A DNA stretch of 45,820 nucleotides from Synechococcus sp. BSA11S. GTDB taxonomy: Bacteria; Cyanobacteriota; Cyanobacteriia; PCC-6307; Cyanobiaceae. The stretch is taken from assembly GCF_014224355.1 (NCBI RefSeq), contig NZ_VNWP01000017.1:1-45820 (forward strand), in the 5' to 3' direction. A program made the translations under genes and the position numbers. Below the pieces are notes generated by a model that had not been told where the DNA came from, searched no databases, and worked only from the letters and a program-made list of their open reading frames with translations. The stretch's first letter is position 1. The number at the start of each line of letters is the position of its first letter. Below, one piece after another: positions 7,362-15,676 of the stretch.

Positions 7362-8435
7362 TCAGCCAACGGCGAGGGCCTCCTTCCCCTTGGTCTGAGT
7401 GGATTCCAGGAAGAGAGTCTGACTGGGATAGGCGAAGTCGATGTTGTTCTGCTGGAATGTTTCCATGATGCCGTGGTTGATCTGCTGCTGCATATCAAGA
7501 AACAGAACGATATCGGAATCGGGAATGAAATACACGAACTCGAACTCCAGAGCGCTGTCGGCAAAACGTGTGAAATGGCAGCGATCGAATTCCGCCGGTG
7601 GATTGGAGCGAATCACAGCCTCCACAAGGCCAGGAATCGCCTTGACCGTTTCCAGTGGTGTTTGATAAAGCACGCCGATGGTGGTGGCCACACGCCGCTT
7701 GGGCAGATCTCCATAGTTCTGGATCACTTTGCCCAGCAGGTCTTCATTGCTGATCACAATTCGCTCCCCACTGAGGCTGCGGATAGCCGTGGAGCGGATC
7801 CCCACCCTTTCCACGGTTCCGAGCACATCCTCAAAGCAGATGAAGTGCCCGATTCTGAACGGCTCATCGAGGAGGATGGTGAGGTAGTTCAGGAAGTTGG
7901 AGATCGGTCCCTTCAGGGCCAGGCCTACCCCGATCCCGGCACCTGCCAGGGAGGCATAAATGGCACCCATCTGAACGCCCTGGTTCTGCAGAAACACCAG
8001 CAGACCCAGAATCCACACAAATGAGCGGATCATCGGCTCAAGGCCTTGCAGCAGTGTGAGCTGGTTGTGGCGGCCGAGACGGCGCAGCGAGCGATCCAGC
8101 AAGATCAGCAGCACCCGATTGAGCAGCCGCACAATCAGCACGATGGCCAGGAACAGCGCCACGGATTCCAGAAACCGATCGATACCCTCTCCAAAGTTGA
8201 GCACTTCGACTTCCGCCACCAGCGACCGCCAGCCCCACCAGAAGACAGCGAGGTAACCGATGGGTGCAGCCGTGCTCAGCACCGAGCGAATCAGATGATC
8301 ATCGGTGGAGCTGGGAGTTCTCCTGGCCAGACGCATCAACCATCGCCCGATCAACTTCAGCGACACCATCACCACGGCGCTGCCCAGCAGAACTTTCGCT
8401 GCGACAATCAGCAACGACCAACCGAATTCCGGCAT
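7362..8435 (-). CDS. MscS-family mechanosensitive channel (short type)
   Basis: The 357-residue protein has four or five N-terminal hydrophobic segments, then the MscS pore helix and beta domain: GAIYASLAGAGIGVGLALKG, ISNFLNYLTILLDEPFRIGH and GTVERVGIRSTAIRSLSGER, followed by the ISNEDLLGKVIQNY segment and an alpha/beta C-terminus (residues 240-345). Such channels open under membrane tension and release solutes on osmotic downshock. The pore helix is Gly/Ala-rich as expected. It converges on the oxidase gene with 21 bp between stops. ATG 8435 fits the first membrane helix. A second, longer MscS-like gene lies at 40.8-42.8 kb. Confidence 0.9.
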   Translation of the reverse strand: MPEFGWSLLIVAAKVLLGSAVVMVSLKLIGRWLMRLARRTPSSTDDHLIRSVLSTAAPIGYLAVFWWGWRSLVAEVEVLNFGEGIDRFLESVALFLAIVLIVRLLNRVLLILLDRSLRRLGRHNQLTLLQGLEPMIRSFVWILGLLVFLQNQGVQMGAIYASLAGAGIGVGLALKGPISNFLNYLTILLDEPFRIGHFICFEDVLGTVERVGIRSTAIRSLSGERIVISNEDLLGKVIQNYGDLPKRRVATTIGVLYQTPLETVKAIPGLVEAVIRSNPPAEFDRCHFTRFADSALEFEFVYFIPDSDIVLFLDMQQQINHGIMETFQQNNIDFAYPSQTLFLESTQTKGKEALAVG

Positions 8436-8550
8436 AGGTAAGCGTTAATAATTTGTCAGGGTAACAAACCTTCCCCGTCACTGCGTTCGTGCCACCCCAG
8501 CAGTTGGCAGTCGCCCATACAGTTCACTGGCACAACCTGAGACTGCTGCG

Positions 8551-8958
8551 GTGCTGAGCCGACTCCTCGGCGTGATTGCCGCCACCGCCTGGCTGTCGAG
8601 CCCTCTGGGCCTGGCCCAGGAGAGCCCGAACTGCACGGCCCTGCAGGAGCGCCACCGGGCCCTCTCCGCCCAGGCCCTGCAGCAGGAGATTCTTCTGCTC
8701 AAGGCCGTGCGGCAGAGGCTCTGCCCCGCCATCAGCCAGCAGGCGGACAACCCTCAGCCGAACAAGGCGGCGGTGGAGCCGCTCGACTTCGACGCCCTGC
8801 TCAGCTGCCGCCATCGCGCCGAAGCCGAGCTCAAGGCCACACGCACGCCGCTTTACCGCAACCGGAAGCGCCTTGTCTTCTACACACCCCAGGGTGCGTC
8901 CCTGGCCAAGGCCGGCGATGACTGGCTGGAGCGCAAGGACCAGGCCGGCTGTCCCTGA
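8551..8958 (+). CDS. Small exported protein of unknown function
   Basis: A GTG start at 8551 gives 135 residues opening with a clear signal peptide (MLSRLLGVIAATAWLSSPLG, then LAQ). The mature part is helical and charged, with four cysteines (NCTALQ, RLCPAI, LSCRHR, AGCP) that could form two disulfides, which fits a periplasmic location. I do not recognise a family. It diverges from the MscS gene and converges on the FAD oxidoreductase with an 11-bp gap. Codon use is like that of its neighbours. Confidence 0.65.
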   Translation: MLSRLLGVIAATAWLSSPLGLAQESPNCTALQERHRALSAQALQQEILLLKAVRQRLCPAISQQADNPQPNKAAVEPLDFDALLSCRHRAEAELKATRTPLYRNRKRLVFYTPQGASLAKAGDDWLERKDQAGCP

Positions 8959-8969
8959 ACCAGCGGGAG

Positions 8970-10190
8970 TCAGCCAGGGGCTGCCCCCATGGCCGCCAGC
9001 AGCCGTGGCGCCAGCCCCTCGCCGCTGCGCAGGGCACCCTCGATCCGGCCGAAACCGGGGCCGCTGATGAAATCCCCGCAGAAGCCGATCCGGCTCTGCG
9101 GGCAGAGTGTCAACCGGCTGGGAAGCCCGGGGCCTTCGGGGAAGGCTGCCCCCCAGCGCATCAGCTGAGGCTCGGCGCCCTCCAGTGCCGGTGACGTGAT
9201 CCAGGGTTTCAACACCGCCAGGAGGGCCGCGCTGAGCGCTTCGATCAGTTCCTGCTCCCGCTGAAGCGAGGGGGTGACTCCAGGCAGCCGGGCCACCGAC
9301 GATCGCGACCCGATCACATCCGCATGGAGCGTGGCGACCTCGGCCGTGGAATGGGCCACCACCACGCAGCGTCCATCCTCCAGGGGCTGAATCGAGAGCC
9401 GCGAGAGACCCCAGCGCGCCTGGGCCGCTGTGTCGAAGCTCAGCAGGCGAAAGGGAAGCCGCCGCCAGGCTTCAGCCAGCGGTGGCTGGATCAGCAGCAT
9501 CAGCGCGCAGCGCGGACTGCACTCGATCGAGGCGATGGCCGCAGCAGCCTGCTCCAGCAGCCCGTCCCCCAGCTGCCTGACCAGCGGCTGCAGCGGTGGT
9601 TCAGACCAGCCCAGCAGCGCCTGACAGCGGGGATGCGCCAGCAGGGTGCCATTGAGCACCAGCCAGTCGGCAACTCCCAGCCGCTGCTGCTGGTGATCGA
9701 GCAGGTCCCAGCCGCCGGCTGCGCTCCGCTCCAGATGCCGCACCAGGCAGCCGCCATTCAGCTGAAGGTCGGCGCCGCCGAGCTCCAGCATCCCCCGGCA
9801 GAGCTGGTCCATGCCGCCACGGCCCCGGTAGAGCGCCCCCTGCGTGAGCGGATCGGTGGCCCCGGCGATGAGCTGACCCTGGCCATCGAGCTGTGCCAGG
9901 GGACCTGACCACGGCTCGATCCACCCCCCCTCCAGCAAGGGAGCCAGCAGCGCCGGCTCCGTGGTCGTGGTGATCGAGAACAGCGGTGCTCCGTGATCGA
10001 AACGCAGCAGGGGGTCATGGCGGGAACGGCGGCTGCTGGCCCGCCCCCCGGGTCCCCGGCCAGATTCCCAGAGGCCGATCGGACCACGCCAGCCCAGCTG
10101 ACGCACCCGGGCGGCCAGGGCACAACCACCAATCCCGGCACCGATCACCGCCAATGACGGGGCAGCCGGATCACAGCCGCGTCCCGTCAT
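8970..10190 (-). CDS. NAD(P)/FAD-dependent oxidoreductase (renalase/amine-oxidase-like)
   Basis: The 406-residue protein begins with an FAD-binding Rossmann motif (SLAVIGAGIGGCALAARVRQ, then LWESGRGPGGRASSRR with the acidic residue and GGR typical of flavin amine oxidases). It ends with a second FAD segment (IGFCGDFISGPGFGRIEGAL). The middle is a substrate domain without a diagnostic motif. The overall shape is that of the renalase-like group common in cyanobacteria; the substrate is unknown. ATG 10190 is preferred to a TTG three codons upstream. The methyltransferase and small membrane gene upstream face the same way, so a leftward unit is possible. Confidence 0.8.
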   Translation of the reverse strand: MTGRGCDPAAPSLAVIGAGIGGCALAARVRQLGWRGPIGLWESGRGPGGRASSRRSRHDPLLRFDHGAPLFSITTTTEPALLAPLLEGGWIEPWSGPLAQLDGQGQLIAGATDPLTQGALYRGRGGMDQLCRGMLELGGADLQLNGGCLVRHLERSAAGGWDLLDHQQQRLGVADWLVLNGTLLAHPRCQALLGWSEPPLQPLVRQLGDGLLEQAAAAIASIECSPRCALMLLIQPPLAEAWRRLPFRLLSFDTAAQARWGLSRLSIQPLEDGRCVVVAHSTAEVATLHADVIGSRSSVARLPGVTPSLQREQELIEALSAALLAVLKPWITSPALEGAEPQLMRWGAAFPEGPGLPSRLTLCPQSRIGFCGDFISGPGFGRIEGALRSGEGLAPRLLAAMGAAPG

Positions 10191-10240
10191 CAACTCCAAC
10201 GGTCTCAGATCAGGCTCAGGTCACAGTTTCGGCCACGCTC

Positions 10241-10480
10241 TCAGGCGCCCTGGCCCGCCGAGGAGGCCTGCTGGTAGAGCTGCTCGAGTCGCTCACGGCT
10301 GAGGTCCACCATCATCACTTCTTCGCCGGGGCTTGGGGCCTCGGGGTGGCGCCGACGCGGAGAGGCGGTGCGCTCGCTGCTGCGCAGGTTCTGGGTCATC
10401 AGGGCGAAGGCGCCGCCCAGGATGACGGCGAAGCAGACCATATAAATCAGTGGGGCAATCACGTTGATCAGGGTGGTCAT
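10241..10480 (-). CDS. Small single-pass membrane protein (DUF2973-like?)
   Basis: The 79-residue product starts with one membrane helix (VIAPLIYMVCFAVILGGAFAL), followed by a charged, proline-containing linker (ASPRRRHPEAPSPGEE) and an amphipathic end (DLSRERLEQLYQQAS). This layout resembles the short cyanobacterial DUF2973 proteins, but I cannot confirm that match. It lies 23 bp downstream of the methyltransferase stop and 50 bp before the oxidoreductase start, all on the same strand. No function can be proposed. Confidence 0.6.
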   Translation of the reverse strand: MTTLINVIAPLIYMVCFAVILGGAFALMTQNLRSSERTASPRRRHPEAPSPGEEVMMVDLSRERLEQLYQQASSAGQGA

Positions 10481-10503
10481 GGGTCTCAGGCGTTCAGGGC
10501 ATC

Positions 10504-11199
10504 CTAGTGTGAAGAACTGTTAAACGTGGTTGGCTCCTCGCGGCGGCCGGGTCCCGGCTTCTGGGCGATCACTGCAAAGAACGGATCCCCGTGGCCCCCC
10601 AGCCAGCCCAGCGCCCCCTGGGCCCGGGTCGACTCGGCGACCAGCTTCGGCAGCGGCCAGCCCTGGGCCACCAGCACCCGCACCACGTACTCCAGGTGAT
10701 CCCGGTCACTGCCGTCGGTCCAGATCTGGGGAGCTTTCTGCATGAACATCCGATTGGAGAAGGCCACGATCAGTTGCCCCTGCGGCCGCAGGATCCGCAG
10801 CAGCTCTGCCGCGATCGCCTCCGGTTGCTGCAGGTACTGCCATCCCGCCACGATCAGCACCGCATCCACGCTCGCGTCCGCCAGGGGCAGAACCTGGTCG
10901 CGGTTGAGGTTCTGCAGCCAGTGCTGATCCAGGCGCGGGTTCGCCTCCAGCTCCCGGGCGTTGAGGCCATGGCCGATCACCCGCTCGTAGCGGACCTCCT
11001 CGGGGAGATGGCTGACCCAGCTGCTCATCAGGTCCAGCACCACCGCGCAGGGCGGAATCCGCTCGCGGTAGAGCGCTGTCAGCCGGTCGCGGAAGCCGCC
11101 GTCGAGGTGCTGCACGAAGCGGGGCTCGGCGTAGAAGGCGGCGTCATCGGAGCGATCCAGCTTGAACCGCTCGGCCTCGCTCAGCACCTGCACCGCCAT
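10504..11199 (-). CDS. SAM-dependent methyltransferase, class I-like
   Basis: About 231 residues from ATG 11199. A Rossmann-type methyltransferase core is visible: CAVVLDLMSSWVSHLPE (motif I region), IGHGLNARELEANPRL, LPLADASVDAVLIVAGWQYL (motif IV region), LLRILRPQGQLIVAFSNRMF (motif VI). The first motif is less glycine-rich than the canonical form, as in a cyanobacterial group I remember with the opening VLSESERFRLD. The frame is open to 11316, but starting there would run into the umuD promoter, so the inner ATG is preferred. Substrate unknown. It diverges from umuD. Confidence 0.72.
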   Translation of the reverse strand: MAVQVLSEAERFKLDRSDDAAFYAEPRFVQHLDGGFRDRLTALYRERIPPCAVVLDLMSSWVSHLPEEVRYERVIGHGLNARELEANPRLDQHWLQNLNRDQVLPLADASVDAVLIVAGWQYLQQPEAIAAELLRILRPQGQLIVAFSNRMFMQKAPQIWTDGSDRDHLEYVVRVLVAQGWPLPKLVAESTRAQGALGWLGGHGDPFFAVIAQKPGPGRREEPTTFNSSSH

Positions 11200-11324
11200 C
11201 GCCCGTCCTGCAACGTCATTGATGTGCCCCATGCTGGCCACAACAAGCGCCCCACGATCGATCAGATCGTCGGATGGGCATGGAGACCATGCCGTCATGA
11301 AGCGGCCGCCACGCAACAGGGATC

Positions 11325-11338
11325 AGTACACCTGAACT
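11325..11338. promoter_or_regulatory. Candidate SOS (LexA) box upstream of umuDC
   Basis: AGTACACCTGAACT is a near-palindrome that matches the cyanobacterial LexA site pattern (RGTAC, four bases, GTWCB) at all but one position. It lies 27 bp before the umuD ATG, where a repressor would block transcription. Control of umuDC by DNA damage through LexA is the expected arrangement. Binding is inferred. Confidence 0.6.
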
Positions 11339-11365
11339 ACTCTGGCAATTCCTGAGTGGCTGCCC

Positions 11366-11842
11366 ATGACCACCGACCCAGCCGGCAACCCAGCCGCCAT
11401 CACCGCAGGGTTCAGCGATCCGCTCACGCCCCTGCCGCTGCGTGAGCGGCGCCGGGCCCTGACGCTGCCCCTGGCCGGCGGCAGCGTGGCGGCCGGCTTC
11501 CCCAGTCCCGCCGACGACTACGTCGAAACCGGCATCGACCTCAACGAGCAGCTGATCGCCCGCCCCAGCAGCACCTTCTTCCTGCGCGTCAGTGGCGATT
11601 CGATGATCGGCGCCGGCATCCACCACGGCGACCTGCTGATCGTCGACCGCAGCGTCGAGCCCCGCCACGGCCGGGTGGTGGTGGCAGCGGTTGAGGGGGC
11701 CTTCACGCTCAAGCGCCTGGTGCGTCACCAGGGCCGGCTGCGGCTGGAAGCCGCCCATCCCGCCTACCCGCCCCTGGAGCTCAGCGATGCCGACGACACC
11801 CGCCTCTGGGGTGTGGCCATCCATGTGATCCACCCGCTCTGA
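11366..11842 (+). CDS. umuD: UmuD-like S24 protease subunit of translesion polymerase
   Basis: This 158-residue protein is a UmuD homologue that cleaves itself on RecA filaments and then joins UmuC to form DNA polymerase V. The self-cleavage site is Ala43-Gly44 in AAGFPSPADDY. Catalytic Ser79 (RVSGDSMIGAG) and Lys116 (GAFTLKRL) have the 37-residue spacing of E. coli UmuD. The product is slightly longer than E. coli UmuD (139) because of an N-terminal extension, so a later start is possible. umuC begins 8 bp after the stop, and a LexA-like box lies upstream. Confidence 0.92.
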   Translation: MTTDPAGNPAAITAGFSDPLTPLPLRERRRALTLPLAGGSVAAGFPSPADDYVETGIDLNEQLIARPSSTFFLRVSGDSMIGAGIHHGDLLIVDRSVEPRHGRVVVAAVEGAFTLKRLVRHQGRLRLEAAHPAYPPLELSDADDTRLWGVAIHVIHPL

Positions 11843-11850
11843 GGGCGCCG

Positions 11851-13131
11851 ATGGGCTGGGCCACCGTGCTGATCGACGGCAACAACTTCTATGCCTCCTG
11901 CGAAGCGGCGCTCGACCCGTCCCTGATCGGCCGGCCGCTGGTGGTGCTCTCCAACAACGACGGCTGCATCGTGGCCCGCAGCGCCGAGGCCCGCGCCCTG
12001 GGCATCCCGATGGGCAAGCCCTACTTCCAGGTGCGGCGGGAGCTGGAGTGCCTCGGCGTGGTGGTGCGCAGCTCCAACTACGCCCTCTACGCCGACATGA
12101 GTCAGCGGCTGATGCTCACCCTGGAGCCCTGGGTGGAGGAGCTGGAGGTGTATTCGATCGACGAGGCCTTCGGCCGGCTGCACCGGCCCGCCGCCGGCGA
12201 CCTCAGCGCCTGGGGCCGCGCCCTGCGCCAGCAGGTGCGACGCCACCTGGGACTGCCGGTGGCGGTGGGCATCGCCCCCTCCAAGGTGCTCGCCAAGCTG
12301 GCCAACAAGCTGGCCAAGGGCGATCCGGCCCACGGTGGTGTGTTCGATCTGGGGGCCCTGGCTGATCCCGACCCCTGGCTGGAGGCCGTGGCGATAGAGG
12401 ACGTCTGGGGCATCGGCCGCAAGCTCTCGCGCTGGTGCCGCCTGCGCGGCGTGGCCAATGCGCTCCAGCTGCGCGAGCTGGCCAGCGGAGAGCTGCGGGC
12501 CAGGGCCGGTGTGGTGGGGCTGCGCCTGCAGCAGGAACTGCGCGGCCACAGCTGCCTGCCCCTGGTGGCCGCCCCGCCCGCCAAGCAGGAAACCTGCGTG
12601 AGCCGCAGCTTCAGCGAACCGATCCGGGAACTGGGGCAGCTGCGTGAGGCGATCGCCACCTACATCAGCCGTGCCGCCGAGAAGCTGCGCCGCCAGCGCC
12701 AGCGTGCCGGCACCATCACCGTGTTCGTGCGCAGCAGCCCCTTCAACGGCACCCGCTTCTACGCCAACGCCGCCACCGCGACCTTGCCACTGGCCAGCAA
12801 CGACACCGCCGTGCTGCTGGCCGCCGCCCTGCCCCTGGCCGAGCGGCTGCTGCGGCCCCACAACCCTCTGCAGAAGGCCGGTGTGCTGCTGCAGAACCTG
12901 CAGCCGCTGGAGCAGTTGCAGCCCCATCTGCTCGCCCCCCTGCCGCCGGAGCAACAACGGCGCCGGGAGGTGCTGATGGCCACCCTCGACGGCCTCAACC
13001 GCCGCTTCGGCCGCGGCACGGTGCAGTGGGCCGCCTGCGGCCTCCAGCCGGCCTGGGCGATGAAGCGCCAGCGCCTGTCGCGGGCCGCCACCACCCGCCT
13101 GAGCGACATTCCCGTGGTGCACAGCGATTGA
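11851..13131 (+). CDS. umuC: UmuC-like Y-family DNA polymerase (Pol V catalytic subunit)
   Basis: The 426-residue protein is a full-length Y-family polymerase for error-prone synthesis past DNA damage. Metal-binding residues are present: Asp9 in LIDGNNFYASCE, and Asp104/Glu105 in VYSIDEAF. The VVLSNNDGCIVARS finger segment, the GIAPSKVLAKLANKLAK palm segment, the WGIGRK helix-hairpin, and a C-terminal little finger (SRSFSEPI, ITVFVRSS) with the DUF4113-like tail (RFGRGTVQWAACGLQ) follow in order. It is coupled to umuD (8 bp gap), and both should be induced with the SOS response. The 3' end is 10 bp from a convergent gene. Confidence 0.95.
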   Translation: MGWATVLIDGNNFYASCEAALDPSLIGRPLVVLSNNDGCIVARSAEARALGIPMGKPYFQVRRELECLGVVVRSSNYALYADMSQRLMLTLEPWVEELEVYSIDEAFGRLHRPAAGDLSAWGRALRQQVRRHLGLPVAVGIAPSKVLAKLANKLAKGDPAHGGVFDLGALADPDPWLEAVAIEDVWGIGRKLSRWCRLRGVANALQLRELASGELRARAGVVGLRLQQELRGHSCLPLVAAPPAKQETCVSRSFSEPIRELGQLREAIATYISRAAEKLRRQRQRAGTITVFVRSSPFNGTRFYANAATATLPLASNDTAVLLAAALPLAERLLRPHNPLQKAGVLLQNLQPLEQLQPHLLAPLPPEQQRRREVLMATLDGLNRRFGRGTVQWAACGLQPAWAMKRQRLSRAATTRLSDIPVVHSD

Positions 13132-13141
13132 GCTGCGGCAC

Positions 13142-14512
13142 TCAGCTCCGGTTGCGGGGCGGCCGGTCGTTGCCGGTCAGCAGCAGGCGTTCCCACTGGC
13201 CGAGCTTCCAGAAGCCGGCGCCCGCCAGGCCGGCCACGCCCACGCCGGCGGCCAGGGCCAGGGGTGTGTGGAACCAGGCGATCGCCAGCAAGGCCAGCCA
13301 GGCCAGGGGGGGCAGCAGCGGCCGCCAGCGCCGGATCCGGCGCAGGGCGCCGGAGCAGCTGCGGCAGTGGCGTGTGTGGCTCTCGTAGCGCTCCACCAGC
13401 GCACGGCGCCCCAGGCGCGGTGGCAGCGGCTGAGCAGGGAACGGCTCGCCAGCCCCGCTCACCACCCAGTCGCGCAGGGCCTTGACGTAGGCATCGGCAC
13501 CGGTGGCCAGGTGGCAGGCGCGGCTGAGGCCCTCACTGCCGCCACGGGCCTCCAGCACCCGCTCCTGCCAGTGGAGGAAGATCTGGTCGTCTTCCAGCAC
13601 GGTGTGGTTGCCGATGTGCTGGAGCCACTGGGGACGCAGGCGCAGCAGCCGGCCCGGCCAGGGGGACTCGAACTGGAACGGGAAGCGGGCGAACAGCCGG
13701 CACTCGCCCGGCCGGGTCGGCGTGGCGTACACCACGGTGAGGATGCGGGCGAAACCACGGGCGGTGAGGTCGTGCCACATCAGGCCCGGAGCGAGGAAGG
13801 TGGTGAACTGGCTGCCGAGCTTGCCCCGGCGGGGGCCCTCCTCCCAGACGCCGCTGAACCCCCCGGGGCCGGCCTGCTCCAGCCGCAGGTCCACCGGGCC
13901 GGCCGTCTCGCGTCGACCCACCGTGGCGTGATGGGTGAAGGGAACGTGGCTCACATCGAGCACGTTCTCCAGCAGGGTGAGGGCGTCGTAGGGGAGGTCG
14001 CGGAAGGTGTCCTGCACCAGCCAGCCGGCCTCCGCGTCCTCCAGGATGGGAACAAGGGGAAGGGGCACCGCGGCGGCCGCCTCGGGAACTCCGGCGAACA
14101 CGAACAGCATCCCCTGGCCGGTGGCGGTGGCGTAGGGGCGGCAGGAGCTGCGGCGGTCACTGGGCTGGCTGCCGGCGCTGGCCTGGGGGATGGCGGTGCA
14201 GTGGCCTTCACCGTCGAAGCTCCAGCCGTGGTACGGGCACTCCAGCTCACCGGCGCCATTGAGCCGCCCTTCGGAGAGCGGCACCAGGCGGTGGGGGCAG
14301 ACATCGGCGAAGGCCCGCCACTGACCCCCTTCAGACGCGGAATCGCCTTTCCGCTCGAACCAGAGCACCAGGTCATCGCCCAGGAGGGTGAAACCCGTGG
14401 GCCGAGCTGGATCCAGATCATGCAGATAGGCCACCGGATACCAGGCGTTGCGCCAGGCCAGGCTCTGCTGAGCGGAAGCCGTGGGGAGGGTTTCGGCGCT
14501 GACGCTGCTCAC
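13142..14512 (-). CDS. PaO/Tic55-type Rieske non-haem iron oxygenase, membrane-anchored
   Basis: About 456 residues from a GTG at 14512 (an upstream start at 14578 is also open). The Rieske [2Fe-2S] ligands are in CPHRLVPL (Cys72, His74) and CPYHGWSF (Cys92, His95). The mononuclear iron site is ENVLDVSHVPFTHH. The C-terminus has the CxxC motif (HTRHCRSC) and two hydrophobic helices (PPLAWLALLAIAW, GVGVAGLAGAG). This set of features is that of the chlorophyllide a oxygenase, pheophorbide a oxygenase and Tic55 group. Substrate could be a chlorophyll derivative or a carotenoid-like compound; the sequence does not decide. An upstream small gene overlaps its 5' end. Confidence 0.88.
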   Translation of the reverse strand: MSSVSAETLPTASAQQSLAWRNAWYPVAYLHDLDPARPTGFTLLGDDLVLWFERKGDSASEGGQWRAFADVCPHRLVPLSEGRLNGAGELECPYHGWSFDGEGHCTAIPQASAGSQPSDRRSSCRPYATATGQGMLFVFAGVPEAAAAVPLPLVPILEDAEAGWLVQDTFRDLPYDALTLLENVLDVSHVPFTHHATVGRRETAGPVDLRLEQAGPGGFSGVWEEGPRRGKLGSQFTTFLAPGLMWHDLTARGFARILTVVYATPTRPGECRLFARFPFQFESPWPGRLLRLRPQWLQHIGNHTVLEDDQIFLHWQERVLEARGGSEGLSRACHLATGADAYVKALRDWVVSGAGEPFPAQPLPPRLGRRALVERYESHTRHCRSCSGALRRIRRWRPLLPPLAWLALLAIAWFHTPLALAAGVGVAGLAGAGFWKLGQWERLLLTGNDRPPRNRS

Positions 14513-14759
14513 AACAAGGGATGCATGCAAAGGGGATGGTGGCAGGCCTTGCCCGGCGACTGTGAAGATCCGCATCAAGAGCGGTGATGGCCTCCTGGAG
14601 ATAGTCGGTGGCTTCCCGGGCCCGCTCGAGGGTCCCGGCAGACCAGAACAGGCCGGGTTGACTGGCCGTCTCGGCCACCAGCTCCTCGAGAACGCCGTGG
14701 ACCTTGGCCATCACGACATAGAAGTTCAGCAGCGTCTCGCGAGGGCTCTCCCCCACCAC
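14418..14759 (-). CDS. Small helical hypothetical protein overlapping the Rieske start
   Basis: From a GTG at 14759 the first 60 or so residues look like a real soluble helical protein (RETLLNFYVVMAKVHGVLEE, LERAREATDYLQEAITALDA). Beyond about 14580 the frame turns into a basic, cysteine- and proline-containing tail that is simply the other frame of the Rieske gene's 5' end. The natural stop is probably lost or the gene frameshifted near 14575, producing a read-through of about 50 residues. It would be translated just ahead of the oxygenase. Family not recognised. Confidence 0.4.
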   Translation of the reverse strand: MVGESPRETLLNFYVVMAKVHGVLEELVAETASQPGLFWSAGTLERAREATDYLQEAITALDADLHSRRARPATIPFACIPCCEQRQRRNPPHGFRSAEPGLAQRLVSGGLSA

Positions 14760-14896
14760 CTGAGCAATCGGGGCCTCCCGCCAGCGCTGTCAGCCAGAGC
14801 CAGGGCCAGCGGCCGACGACGTCTGCTGCGGGGGGTCCCGAGTTCCATGGAAGTCGTTGTGACCGCTGCAGGATCTAGCCAGCGTGCCACTCGCCC

Positions 14897-15619
14897 TCAG
14901 GAAAAGCCCCCGGGCTTGGGGCGGCGGCTGGAGAGGGAGAGGTTCACGTTGCCGCTGGGAGTGACGTTGGTGGCGGCACCTGGAGGGCGGAGCCCAGCCG
15001 GCTGCGGCCCGGCGATCACGTTGAAGGCCAGGGACCAGCGCTCCCCCTCGCCTCGGAACGGCGGCACCGAATGGGGCTGCCAGGCGGGAAACACATAGAA
15101 ATCACCCGGCACGGGATGGGCGTAGTGCACCATGCCGGTGTGGAAGCTCTGGATGTGCCACTCCTCCGGACCGTGGAAGCAGAGCTGGCCATCGAAGCTG
15201 TCGGGTCGGATCTGGGGTGGAACCTTCAGGAACACCACCCCCGAGAAGCTGCCGCCATGGGTGTGGACCGGGTTGTAATCGCCGGAGCGCTGGGCATTGA
15301 GCCAGACATCCACCAGCTGCAGGCTGTAACGCCCGGGGATCCAGGGTCCTCGACCCTGGGGGGGCTGCCGCTCGATCACATGGCGGATCCAGTGGTCACA
15401 GCCCGGCAGGATCACCGTGCTGGCCAGGCTGCTCACGGCCGGGTGCTGGGGTGGCAGCTCCCGCTGCTGGTCCAGCTGACCGGCCAGTTTGACCGAGGCA
15501 TCCGGGGATGTGTCCGGATCGGCGAGCACCTGGCCGGCCAGGGTGATGAGCTGGGTGAGCAGCGCCTGCTGGAGATGCCCCTTGAGCACGTAGCGGGGGA
15601 ACAGGCTCAGCATCTCCAT
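14897..15619 (-). CDS. Putative 2OG-Fe(II) oxygenase-like protein
   Basis: About 240 residues from ATG 15619 (15613 is also possible). The core has a double-stranded beta-helix pattern: YSLQLVDVWLNAQRSGDYNP, then VHTHGGSFSGVVFLKVP, the HYAHPVPGDFYVFPAWQPHS segment and RWSLAFNVI. HTH followed after about 60 residues by PHSVPPF matches the iron-binding histidines of the putative 2OG-Fe(II) oxygenases (TIGR02466-like) found in cyanobacteria and their phages. The N-terminal part (LFPRYVLKGHL) is typical of the family. The C-terminal 30 residues are low-complexity. Substrate unknown. Same strand as the next gene to the right, 57 bp away. Confidence 0.68.
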   Translation of the reverse strand: MEMLSLFPRYVLKGHLQQALLTQLITLAGQVLADPDTSPDASVKLAGQLDQQRELPPQHPAVSSLASTVILPGCDHWIRHVIERQPPQGRGPWIPGRYSLQLVDVWLNAQRSGDYNPVHTHGGSFSGVVFLKVPPQIRPDSFDGQLCFHGPEEWHIQSFHTGMVHYAHPVPGDFYVFPAWQPHSVPPFRGEGERWSLAFNVIAGPQPAGLRPPGAATNVTPSGNVNLSLSSRRPKPGGFS

Positions 15620-15676
15620 CGAGGGGGCGTCCTGCAAACCCGTTCCAGCAGAGGTCTTGAAGCCTACGGGACCCCC

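Noticed and set aside
11764-13122. 452-residue minus-strand frame opposite umuC
   Set aside because: Pure antisense of a full-length polymerase with all catalytic motifs; composition dominated by G, Q, A, H.
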